Below, in pieces: positions 32,253 to 39,253 of a stretch of 40,573 bases of DNA. Numbering within the stretch: the stretch's first letter is position 1; each line of letters starts with the position of its first letter. Below the pieces are notes generated by a model. It was not told where the DNA came from. It saw only the letters and a list, made by a program, of their open reading frames with translations, and did no database searches. Both the position numbers and the translations under genes were made by a program. This stretch comes from an uncultured Acidobacteriota bacterium (GTDB taxonomy: Bacteria > Acidobacteriota > Thermoanaerobaculia > Gp7-AA8). The stretch covers positions 104,917-145,489 of the forward strand of contig CALMZP010000167.1 of assembly GCA_937870635.1 (NCBI GenBank). The letters are read 5' to 3'.

Positions 32253-33472
32253 AGAGTGCCTCCGATTCGTCGCCTGATCCGGTCGATGAACGACCGCGGC
32301 TGCTCAGGCACCTGAAGCCTGACGGCAAAAGCTTCCTTCGTCTCGTCCATGCGGGGATGGAGGCAGAACTCGCGCAGCGGAGCGAGGACGTGCGACCACT
32401 GGTGGTCGCGAACGAAGGATCGCGCGCCCTCAGCCAGGCTCTCGGCCCGGCGACCGTCCCGCAGGATGCGGACGATTTCCGTCGCGTACGCCTGAGCGTC
32501 ATCCGTCCGGATCACGGAGCCGGCCCGGTATTGATCGAGGATTTCATCGGTACCGCGCGCCGAACTCGTCACGACGGGCATGCCACCCCACAGATAGTCG
32601 TAGATGCGCGTCCGCATCGAGAGGTCGGTCTCGATCGATTGGGGGAACGTCAGCAGGGCGATGCGGAATCTCGCGAAGAATCCGCTGCGCTCGGCATAGG
32701 GAACCCACGGCTCGAACCGCACAAAGTCTTCATAGCCGTTGGCGCGGACATGCTCGATCGCGAGAGCGGTTTTCCCCTGGGGCGTCAGCTCCGGATTGGG
32801 ATGTCTGGTGAACGTGAGCGTCACACCCGGAACCGACCGCCGGGCGATGGCCACCGCATCGATCGCGAGAATCGGGTCGTACCAGTCGTAGATGCCGCCG
32901 AAGAGAATCGCATGGCTTTCGCGGGTGAGGTCGCCCGCGCTCCACTGCTGAACGCCGAAAGATGCGATCGCGATCAATGACGACAGCCGCGGATCTTCGT
33001 CGAACAACGCTGGATTGACGCGGCCGGCCGCGAGCAGCAGGCCGAGGTAGAAGAGCCGCTGAGCTTCGGAGGCGCAGAGGAAGAAGTCGCCATGGACGAG
33101 CGAATTGACCAGCGTCGCGTGGTCGTGGGTGAAGACCTCTGCGCCGCGTTCGCGGTAGTAGTGGAGGTTCTCGATGATGAAAGGGTCGTAGAGATCCACG
33201 ACTGTCGGCAGGCCGCGGGTGTGTGCGAAGAGGTCGTTCGCCGCGTGCCCCTGCACGACGGCAACGTCGGCCCGCCCCGTCTCATCATGAATGGCTTGTG
33301 GGGTCAGGACCGCCGTCGCAGCTCCCTCGACGGTTCCGCCATCGGGGCTGAGAATCGTGACGCGGTGGCCGTCGGAGCGCAGCACACGCGCCATCTCCAG
33401 GAATCGCACTCCGATGCCGGCGGGCTGCCGGTGTCCGAGCGGCTCGGGGCAGACGAGGAGGACCCGGGTCAT
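32249..33472 (-). CDS. GT-B fold glycosyltransferase (family 4-like)
   Basis: 407 residues from ATG 33472, overlapping the upstream stop as ATGA. N-terminal half: VLLVCPEPLGHRQPAGIGVR and EMARVLRSDGHRVTILSPDG (acceptor-domain Rossmann fold). C-terminal half: ESHAILFGGIYDWYDP, and the donor-site region RIYDYLWGGMPVVTSSARGTDEIL, followed by VIRTDDAQAYATEI. This matches group 1 glycosyltransferases acting in cell-surface glycan assembly. The donor sugar cannot be read from sequence. Confidence 0.87.
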   Translation of the reverse strand: MTRVLLVCPEPLGHRQPAGIGVRFLEMARVLRSDGHRVTILSPDGGTVEGAATAVLTPQAIHDETGRADVAVVQGHAANDLFAHTRGLPTVVDLYDPFIIENLHYYRERGAEVFTHDHATLVNSLVHGDFFLCASEAQRLFYLGLLLAAGRVNPALFDEDPRLSSLIAIASFGVQQWSAGDLTRESHAILFGGIYDWYDPILAIDAVAIARRSVPGVTLTFTRHPNPELTPQGKTALAIEHVRANGYEDFVRFEPWVPYAERSGFFARFRIALLTFPQSIETDLSMRTRIYDYLWGGMPVVTSSARGTDEILDQYRAGSVIRTDDAQAYATEIVRILRDGRRAESLAEGARSFVRDHQWSHVLAPLREFCLHPRMDETKEAFAVRLQVPEQPRSFIDRIRRRIGGTL

Positions 33473-35343
33473 CCCCTTCCTCGCAACCGATCGACCAGCG
33501 TATGGATCTTCCATGTGCGCGAGCTGAAGATCATGTCCAGCAGGCCCTGCAAACGTTCGGCCTCGGCCCGCGTCGATTGAAGAGCGGTGGTCGTTCGGTC
33601 CAGCGCGCCCCGAAGCTCGCCGTTCTCGCGCGCCAGCGCCGCGGCCTGTTCGGCGGGTCCCCGCAGCGCGGCCATGGTTCCCTCGAGCTGCTGGATGTAC
33701 ATCAGCTTCGCGTTGGTGGTCTCGTGAAGCGCTCCGATCTGGCGGAGCAGTTCCCGCTTCTCGCGCTCGAGGCGCACGATGTTTTCATCCGCGTGACCGC
33801 GCTGGCCCTTTTCCTCGACGAGCTGGATCGTCGCATCGGCGATGCGGCGCTTCTGCTTCTCCCATGCGTTGGCGATCACATCGTTCGTGATCCGGCTCGC
33901 ATGTTTCGTCCAGACCTGCAGCTTCGCGTCGCGGAATTTCCGTGTTCCTTCCGGCGAGTTCACCGTGATCGAGTCGCCCCCTTCGAAATGGCGGACCTCG
34001 CAGGTGATGCGGGGAACGCGAGCGAACTCTCCGCGCTCCGCAAGACGGATGAGGAAGTCCCAGTCTTCGAACAGATCGAACCGCGGGTCGAAGCCGTCCG
34101 CTTCGAGGAAGAGCTCCCGTGGAACCAGGAGGGTCGTCAGCGGGATGAAGTTGTCGATGAGAAGAAGATCGCGGTCGAAGTCGGTGGCGAACAGCCGCTG
34201 CCGTGCGCGCGATTCGTACGCGCCGGAAGGCCCCACACGAAGGAACGCCGACACGGCGTCCGTGTACCACGCCGCCTTTCCGCCGATGCTGATGGCGGCG
34301 GTGACCAGCGTGGAGAGATGTTCGGGATAGTAAAGGTCGTCGTCGTCGAGGAACGCGATGTGCGTTCCGGTCGCGGCGCGGACGCCGCTGTTCATCGCCT
34401 CCGACCGGCCCCGCGATGTCCCATGCTCGATGACCTTCGCGCCATCGATCTCCGGACGCGCTCCACCGTCATTCACGACGATGATCTCGGCCGGGTATTC
34501 GTTCGCGCGAATCGACGCGATGGCGTCGCGAAGAAGGATGGGTCGATCTTTGGTCCGGACAATCACGCTGACCGCGAGCTGCGGGCGCGCGACCTCGGTC
34601 ACGGCCACCTGACCCGCGGCGCGGCGCAGCTGGCTGAAGGGCGTGGTGTGGAGGCTGGGGAGCGCTGTCACCCAGTAAGCCTCCGCGGCCTTCGTCTCCG
34701 GCGGCAGGGTCATCGCGCGATACGCGTTGAGACCGCGAGCGTAGGCCACGTAATCCTTGAGCGCGACTTGCGATTCATGCGCCGCGATGGCCGCGTACTT
34801 CGCCTCGGCCACATCGGTGATGTCGACGAGCGCATTCGGCCGCAATGGCTGACTCACTTCGTAGAAGGCCACGCGCGTTGTGGCGAGCTCGGCGAACAGA
34901 TTCTCGTCGCGCTGCACCAGCTCGCAGAACGCTCGCGAAAGGGCAATGTGATCGGGATGGATCTCTACCGGGCTGGGAACGCAGACGATGTCGGGGCGGA
35001 ACGTGAGCAGCTCATCGCGGAGCGGCGCCGATACCGAGTCGTCGAGGCCGCGGTCGGGAAAGCGCAGAAAGCGGATGGTCGGAGCGCCGCCGAGGGCGGC
35101 CAGTCCGCGTCGTGATTCTTCCTCGCGCAGGGTCCGGTATGTGTCGTCATCTCCGGTCGCGCCGGTGGCCTTGGAACCATCCGTGGCGATCACCACGCGA
35201 ACGGAACGGCCGTCGCGAAGATGTTGCGCGAGAAGACCGCCGCAGCCGATGACTTCATCGTCGGGATGAGGAGCGAGGACGAGCAGCCGCTCGCCGCGGA
35301 GCGGCGCGGGCTCGTAGGGGATCGCCTCCGCTTCGACCAGCAT
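33469..35343 (-). CDS. PIG-L deacetylase - GT2 glycosyltransferase fusion with C-terminal coiled coil
   Basis: 624 residues from ATG 35343. Residues about 15-230 are a PIG-L/LmbE zinc hydrolase: LLVLAPHPDDEVIGCGGLLA (HPDDE 26-30) and the later SPVEIHPDHIALSRA. Residues about 255-490 are a GT2 domain: LAVSVIVRTKDRPILLRDAI, AFLDDDDLYYPEHL (DxD) and FDPRFDLFEDWDFLIRLAERG. From about 510 to 610 is a heptad-rich coiled coil (IVRLEREKRELLRQIGALHE, LEGTMAALRG). The enzyme may deacetylate an N-acetyl sugar and add or extend it. Likely first gene of the coupled six-gene operon; a TATAAT lies 9 nt before this ATG. ATG 35385 is an alternative start. Confidence 0.87.
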   Translation of the reverse strand: MLVEAEAIPYEPAPLRGERLLVLAPHPDDEVIGCGGLLAQHLRDGRSVRVVIATDGSKATGATGDDDTYRTLREEESRRGLAALGGAPTIRFLRFPDRGLDDSVSAPLRDELLTFRPDIVCVPSPVEIHPDHIALSRAFCELVQRDENLFAELATTRVAFYEVSQPLRPNALVDITDVAEAKYAAIAAHESQVALKDYVAYARGLNAYRAMTLPPETKAAEAYWVTALPSLHTTPFSQLRRAAGQVAVTEVARPQLAVSVIVRTKDRPILLRDAIASIRANEYPAEIIVVNDGGARPEIDGAKVIEHGTSRGRSEAMNSGVRAATGTHIAFLDDDDLYYPEHLSTLVTAAISIGGKAAWYTDAVSAFLRVGPSGAYESRARQRLFATDFDRDLLLIDNFIPLTTLLVPRELFLEADGFDPRFDLFEDWDFLIRLAERGEFARVPRITCEVRHFEGGDSITVNSPEGTRKFRDAKLQVWTKHASRITNDVIANAWEKQKRRIADATIQLVEEKGQRGHADENIVRLEREKRELLRQIGALHETTNAKLMYIQQLEGTMAALRGPAEQAAALARENGELRGALDRTTTALQSTRAEAERLQGLLDMIFSSRTWKIHTLVDRLRGRG

Positions 35344-35352
35344 CCGCGGCGA

Positions 35353-35358
35353 ATTATA
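35353..35358 (-). promoter_or_regulatory. -10 box TATAAT before the minus-strand glycan operon
   Basis: Perfect TATAAT read on the minus strand (plus-strand ATTATA), followed by TCGCCGCGG and the ATG at 35343. Transcription would start within about three bases of the ATG, so the message would be leaderless. No -35 consensus is seen. Confidence 0.5.
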
Positions 35359-35407
35359 TGTGCCGTTGCGGGTTAGGGCCGACATGACAGATGATGCGTG
35401 ATACGGA

Positions 35408-36145
35408 ATGCCGGACCGATACGTCATTGCCAACTGGAAAATGAACCTCCCGCCGGAGGGCATCGACGCTTATGCCGATGCGCTCAACCGGATCGAGGGA
35501 GGGAACGCGAGGCTCGTCATCGCGCCGCCCTATCCGTACATCGAGCGGGTTGCCCGCCGCGTTCGCGACGGCCACGGGGTGGCAGCGCAGAACTGTTCGG
35601 ACCACGACAAGGGTGCGTTCACCGGTGAGGTAGCCCCAGCCATGCTCCGCGAGGCCGGTGCACGCTTCGTGATCCTCGGGCACTCCGAACGGCGGGCGAT
35701 CTTCGGCGAGACGGATGGGATAGTGGCCCGGAAGGTAACCATAGCTCTCGCGACGAGCCTCACGCCGATTCTCTGCATCGGCGAAAATCTTCGGACCCGA
35801 GACGCCGGAAATGCCTCGCGCGTTCTCGCGGACCAGATCCGCGCTGCCGCGGAGGGCCTGGGCAGCGGTGCGGTCATTCTGGCCTACGAGCCCATCTGGG
35901 CGATCGGGACGGGGCGGAACGCCAGCGGCACGATGGTGGCCGAAACGGTCGGGCACATCCGGGACGCCATGGGCCGTTTCTGGCCCCAGGCGGCAGCGAA
36001 GGAGACCCCTATCCTTTATGGAGGCAGTGTCACCCCTGACAATGTCGCCGAGCTGGTGGGGCATGGTCACATTGACGGCTTCCTCGTGGGCGGCGCCAGC
36101 CTCGATTCGGGGAAGTTCGCGGCCATCCACCGCGCCCTCGCTTGA
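35408..36145 (+). CDS. tpiA: triosephosphate isomerase
   Basis: Interconverts dihydroxyacetone phosphate and glyceraldehyde 3-phosphate in glycolysis and gluconeogenesis. 245 residues, the usual length for a TIM barrel. All catalytic residues are visible: Asn9 and Lys11 (IANWKMN), His92 (ILGHSERR) and Glu161 (AYEPIWAIGTG); the phosphate loops are GTGRNAS and LYGGSVTPDN with GFLVGGASL. It is divergent from the PIG-L/GT2 operon with only 64 bp between start codons, and is followed by secG 66 bp later, a common pairing in bacteria. Confidence 0.98.
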   Translation: MPDRYVIANWKMNLPPEGIDAYADALNRIEGGNARLVIAPPYPYIERVARRVRDGHGVAAQNCSDHDKGAFTGEVAPAMLREAGARFVILGHSERRAIFGETDGIVARKVTIALATSLTPILCIGENLRTRDAGNASRVLADQIRAAAEGLGSGAVILAYEPIWAIGTGRNASGTMVAETVGHIRDAMGRFWPQAAAKETPILYGGSVTPDNVAELVGHGHIDGFLVGGASLDSGKFAAIHRALA

Positions 36146-36211
36146 CTCCCGGGGGGCGTTCGGGAAGAATTCCGCGCCTTGCCCCGTTAGGGCTCACGCA
36201 TCGGAGACTTC

Positions 36212-36556
36212 ATGACCGTTCTGCTTGTCATTCTGCACGTCATCACCAGCCTCTTCCTGATCCTCGTCGTCCTGCTTCAGCAGGGCAAGGGCGCGGACCT
36301 GGCGGGAGCTTTCGGCGGTGGCGGATCGCAGACCGCGTTTGGCGCGCGTGGCGCGACGACGCTGCTCCACAAGCTGACGACCGGGTTCTTCGTCCTATTC
36401 GTCATCACCTCGATGACGCTGGCGATCCTTCAGGCACGCCCGCGTGGTTCCGTGATGTCGGGACAGCCGGCGGCCGCGGCACCTGCGCCGGTAACACCTG
36501 CGCCGGTAACACCTGCGCCGGTAACACCTGCGCCGGCAACACCGGCGCAGCCGTAA
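36212..36556 (+). CDS. secG: preprotein translocase subunit SecG
   Basis: Accessory subunit of the SecYEG channel. 114 residues; the first 75 show two transmembrane helices (VILHVITSLFLILVVLLQQG and LHKLTTGFFVLFVITSMTLA) flanking the conserved QQGKGADLAGAFGGGGSQTAFGARG loop. GGAGA lies 4 nt before the ATG. The C-terminal tail is built from tandem 15-bp repeats encoding PAPVT (three to four copies, 36481-36540), a low-complexity addition that many SecG proteins carry in other forms. Confidence 0.95.
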   Translation: MTVLLVILHVITSLFLILVVLLQQGKGADLAGAFGGGGSQTAFGARGATTLLHKLTTGFFVLFVITSMTLAILQARPRGSVMSGQPAAAAPAPVTPAPVTPAPVTPAPATPAQP

Positions 36557-36575
36557 CGACGATCTTTGACGCTTT

Positions 36576-36660
<85 letters not shown>

Positions 36661-36692
36661 ATCTGTTTTGGATTCACGTCGCGTGATGTCGA

Positions 36693-37016
36693 CTACTTTC
36701 GGTCGGAGGCGCGCCGGTCGTACTCCGCGGCGCGGTCGAGAAACGTCTCGATCTGGCGGCCGAGGGTGAGCTTCTCGGCGAGGTCAGCGGCTTTGTCGAA
36801 TTCGGTGCGGAGACGCTGCCCTTCGGCGAGGTAATAGTCACGCAGGCCCGCCTCGATCTCGAACTCCGGATATTTCTCGGCGAGCGTCCGCATCCATTCT
36901 TCGACCTGGCGCCGCCGGTCCTTGTCTCCGCCGCCGCCCTTCAGTTCATCGAGCAGGCTCTTCACAACACCGGCGAGGATTTTCTGCTTCTGTTCCGAGA
37001 TTTCCGCTTCGCCCAT
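36693..37016 (-). CDS. small helical protein, unknown function
   Basis: 107 residues from ATG 37016. Highly charged and predicted almost entirely alpha-helical (SEQKQKILAGVVKSLLDELK, EEWMRTLAEKYPEFEIEAGL, LAEKLTLGRQIETFLDRAAE), with a GGGGDKDRRR turn near residue 30. There is no signal peptide or membrane segment. A TAAGAT box ends 8 nt before the ATG and no ribosome site is present. The gene is divergent from the biotin carboxylase, with 34 bp or less between them. I recognise no family. Confidence 0.72.
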   Translation of the reverse strand: MGEAEISEQKQKILAGVVKSLLDELKGGGGDKDRRRQVEEWMRTLAEKYPEFEIEAGLRDYYLAEGQRLRTEFDKAADLAEKLTLGRQIETFLDRAAEYDRRASDRK

Positions 37017-37024
37017 GGCCGCGC

Positions 37025-37044
37025 ATCTTAGTACGAATACAATG
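37025..37044. promoter_or_regulatory. divergent -10 boxes between the small helical protein and biotin carboxylase
   Basis: Minus strand: TAAGAT (37030-37025), 8 nt before ATG 37016. Plus strand: TACAAT (37039-37044), 7 nt before GTG 37051. Both spacings place transcription starts at or within two bases of the start codons. No Shine-Dalgarno sequence is available for either gene. Confidence 0.45.
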
Positions 37045-37050
37045 CGCGCC

Positions 37051-38550
37051 GTGAAAGTGCTGATCGCGAATCGCGGTGAGATCGCGGTGCGAATCACTCG
37101 AGCGTGCCGCGAGCTCGGTTATCCCACGGTGGCCGTGTATTCGGAGGCCGATCGAGCCGCGCTCCACGTCCTTTACGCCGATGAAGCGATGCCGATCGGG
37201 CCTGCGCCGTCGCGCGAGAGCTATCTGCGTGTCGACAACATTCTCGACGCTGCGAAGAAGACGGGGGCCGAAGCCATTCATCCCGGGTATGGGTTTCTGG
37301 CGGAGAACGCTGATTTCGCCAGGGCCTGCCGCGATGCCGGGCTGATCTTCATCGGGCCTTCACCTGAATCGATCGAAGCGATGGGATCGAAGACGGAGAG
37401 CCGCCGTCGCATGCAGGCCGCGGGCGTCCCAGTCGTCCCCGGCCTCACCGAAGCCGTGAAGTCGTTCGAGGAGATCTCCGCCTTCGCCAGGTCGGCGGGT
37501 TTCCCGATCATGATCAAGGCCAGCGCGGGCGGCGGCGGGAAGGGCATGCGCTTCGTGGAACGCGATGCGGATCTGCGCGCCGCGTTCGAGCGAGTGAGCA
37601 GCGAAGCGGAATCGTTTTTCGGCGATGGATCCGTTTACGCCGAGAAATTCGTTCCTTCTCCGCGCCACATCGAAGTCCAGGTCCTCGGCGACCAGCACGG
37701 CAACCTGGTTCATTTCGGCGAACGCGAGTGCACGTTGCAGCGCCGGCATCAGAAGGTCGTCGAAGAATGTCCTTCGCCGGTCGTCGATGCCGAGCTTCGG
37801 GAACGGCTCGGCGCGATGGCCGTGAAGGCAGCTGCGGCTGTCAATTACTACTCGGCGGGGACGATCGAATGTCTCATGTCACCGGGCCGCGACTTCTATT
37901 TTCTGGAGATGAATACGCGTCTTCAGGTCGAACATCCTGTGACCGAGATGGTGTGGGGCGTCGATCTCGTGAAGGAACAGCTGCGCGTCGCTCGCGGTGA
38001 AAGGCTGGAAATCCGCCAGAGTGACCTCGCGCCGAAGGGCCATGCCATCGAGTGCCGCATCTACGCCGAGGATCCGTCTCGGAACTTCGCGCCGTCGCCG
38101 GGCCTCATCCGCTACATCAATCTTCCGCAGGGACCGGGCGTGCGGAACGAGAACGGTGTGTATGCCGGCTACACGGTCCCGGTCCACTACGATCCGATGC
38201 TCTCCAAGCTCGTCTGCCACGCGGCGGATCGCGGCGAGGCGATCGGGCGGATGCGCAGGGCGTTGACCGAATATCGCGTCGAAGGCATCGACACGACGAT
38301 TCCGTTCTTCACGTTCATCATGAACCACCCGGATTTCGTCGCCGCGCGGTTCGATACCGGTTTCATCGACAGCCTTCTGGGTCATGCCGATTTCGCGCGC
38401 GGCCCGGCGGATGAAGCGACCGTCGATGCCGCGATCACGGCGGCCGCGATCATGGCTTTCGAAGACTCGCAGCGGGTGCAGATCCCGACCGATCGCGATT
38501 CGCCCTGGAAACGCGCGGGACGCGCGGAAGGGGTGCGAGGCCGCGAATGA
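37051..38550 (+). CDS. acyl-CoA carboxylase biotin carboxylase subunit (AccC/PccA type)
   Basis: ATP- and bicarbonate-dependent carboxylation of the biotin carrier, for acetyl-CoA or propionyl-CoA carboxylase. About 499 residues from GTG 37051, giving the family-typical MKVLIANRGEIAVRI; ATG 37042 would add three residues but overlaps the likely -10 box. Motifs: HPGYGFLAEN, the ATP-grasp glycine loop IKASAGGGGKGM, EKFVPSPRHIEVQVLGD, GERECTLQRRHQK, and EMNTRLQVEHPVTE with the catalytic residues. It is longer than typical AccC (about 450), like alpha subunits of acyl-CoA carboxylases but without the fused carrier; the carrier is the next gene, overlapping as ATGA. Confidence 0.95.
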   Translation: MKVLIANRGEIAVRITRACRELGYPTVAVYSEADRAALHVLYADEAMPIGPAPSRESYLRVDNILDAAKKTGAEAIHPGYGFLAENADFARACRDAGLIFIGPSPESIEAMGSKTESRRRMQAAGVPVVPGLTEAVKSFEEISAFARSAGFPIMIKASAGGGGKGMRFVERDADLRAAFERVSSEAESFFGDGSVYAEKFVPSPRHIEVQVLGDQHGNLVHFGERECTLQRRHQKVVEECPSPVVDAELRERLGAMAVKAAAAVNYYSAGTIECLMSPGRDFYFLEMNTRLQVEHPVTEMVWGVDLVKEQLRVARGERLEIRQSDLAPKGHAIECRIYAEDPSRNFAPSPGLIRYINLPQGPGVRNENGVYAGYTVPVHYDPMLSKLVCHAADRGEAIGRMRRALTEYRVEGIDTTIPFFTFIMNHPDFVAARFDTGFIDSLLGHADFARGPADEATVDAAITAAAIMAFEDSQRVQIPTDRDSPWKRAGRAEGVRGRE

Positions 38551-39041
38551 AATTTGTCGCCCAGCACGAGGAGCGCACGTTCGAAGTGGAAGTGGAACGT
38601 TCCGGCAGCGGCTACCGGGTCCGCCTCGACGATCGCTGGATCCATGCCGATCTGGTCGACGCCGGAGGTTACGTCCGGTCGCTGCGCCTCGAAGACGGCA
38701 AGCAGTTCTCGCTGATCCATCATCGCAACGGAACGATGCACGAGATCACGCTCGGCGGTTCGAATGTGACGGTAGAGATCATCGATCCGCTCGCCCTGCG
38801 CCGCCGTCGTGAGGACGACGCCGGAAGTGGCGGAACGATCAAGGCGCTCATGCCCGGCCGGGTCACCCGCATCCTCGTTGCCGAAGGCGATACGGTGCGC
38901 AAGGGCACGGGACTGTTGATCCTCGAAGCGATGAAAATGGAGAACGAGATCCAGGCGCCCGCCGACGGCATCGTGGACCGCATTTTCGTCACCGCCGGCC
39001 AGACAGTCGAGGGCGGCGCCGAACTGTTGCACTTGGGATAG
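38547..39041 (+). CDS. biotin carboxyl carrier (biotinyl-domain) protein
   Basis: 164 residues. The C-terminal 75 residues form a biotinyl/lipoyl domain: IKALMPGRVTRILVAEGDTV, and the biotinylation motif EAMKMENEI with the target lysine codon at 38934-38936, then IFVTAGQTVEGGAELLHL. The N-terminal 90 residues (FEVEVERSGSGYRVRLDDRW) resemble the BT-like linker domain of propionyl-CoA carboxylase alpha chains. The pair of genes is therefore a split version of a biotin carboxylase-carrier polypeptide. No carboxyltransferase subunit is in the window. Confidence 0.95.
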   Translation: MKFVAQHEERTFEVEVERSGSGYRVRLDDRWIHADLVDAGGYVRSLRLEDGKQFSLIHHRNGTMHEITLGGSNVTVEIIDPLALRRRREDDAGSGGTIKALMPGRVTRILVAEGDTVRKGTGLLILEAMKMENEIQAPADGIVDRIFVTAGQTVEGGAELLHLG

Positions 39042-39104
39042 CCACCGCCCGTCCGCCGTGACGCCACCCGCCCGTCCCGCCGTCACTATTCATTGCTCAG
39101 CGTC

Positions 39105-39237
39105 TATCCTCATCCTTCATCCTTCATCCTTCATCCTTCATCCTTCGTTCATCTTTCATCGTTCATCGTTCATCGTTCGTCCAAGGTCCAAGGTCCAAGG
39201 TCCAGGATCCAGGGTCCAGGGTCCAGGGTCCAGGGTC
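39105..39237. repeat. composite heptamer array, one-sided, four unit types in one phase
   Basis: From 39111 to 39236 eighteen consecutive 7-bp units stay in register: CATCCTT x5 (39111-39145), then CGTTCAT-type x5 (39146-39180), CCAAGGT x3 (39181-39201), CCAGGAT (39202-39208) and CCAGGGT x4 (39209-39236). Unlike the other four arrays it has no inverted partner. The CCAGGGT part matches the right arm at 14165-14192. It lies between the biotin carrier gene and the kinase-like gene, and the TATAAT of the latter starts 5 bp after the last unit. Bases 39042-39104 before it are GC-rich and resemble 11365-11409. Confidence 0.93.
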
Positions 39238-39241
39238 CCTC

Positions 39242-39247
39242 TATAAT
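39242..39247 (+). promoter_or_regulatory. -10 box TATAAT for the kinase-like gene (leaderless)
   Basis: Perfect TATAAT, then six C residues, then ATG 39254, so the message would begin at or next to the A of the start codon. No ribosome site is possible in this spacing. Upstream lies the heptamer array, which would have to supply any -35 element. Confidence 0.6.
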
Positions 39248-39253
39248 CCCCCC

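Noticed and set aside
36922-37050. Biotin carboxylase start at 36922
   Set aside because: The added residues overlap the divergent small gene and lie before the conserved VLIANRGE start of the family.
39105-39237. Possible CRISPR array
   Set aside because: Units are 7 bp without spacers, and no cas genes are present.
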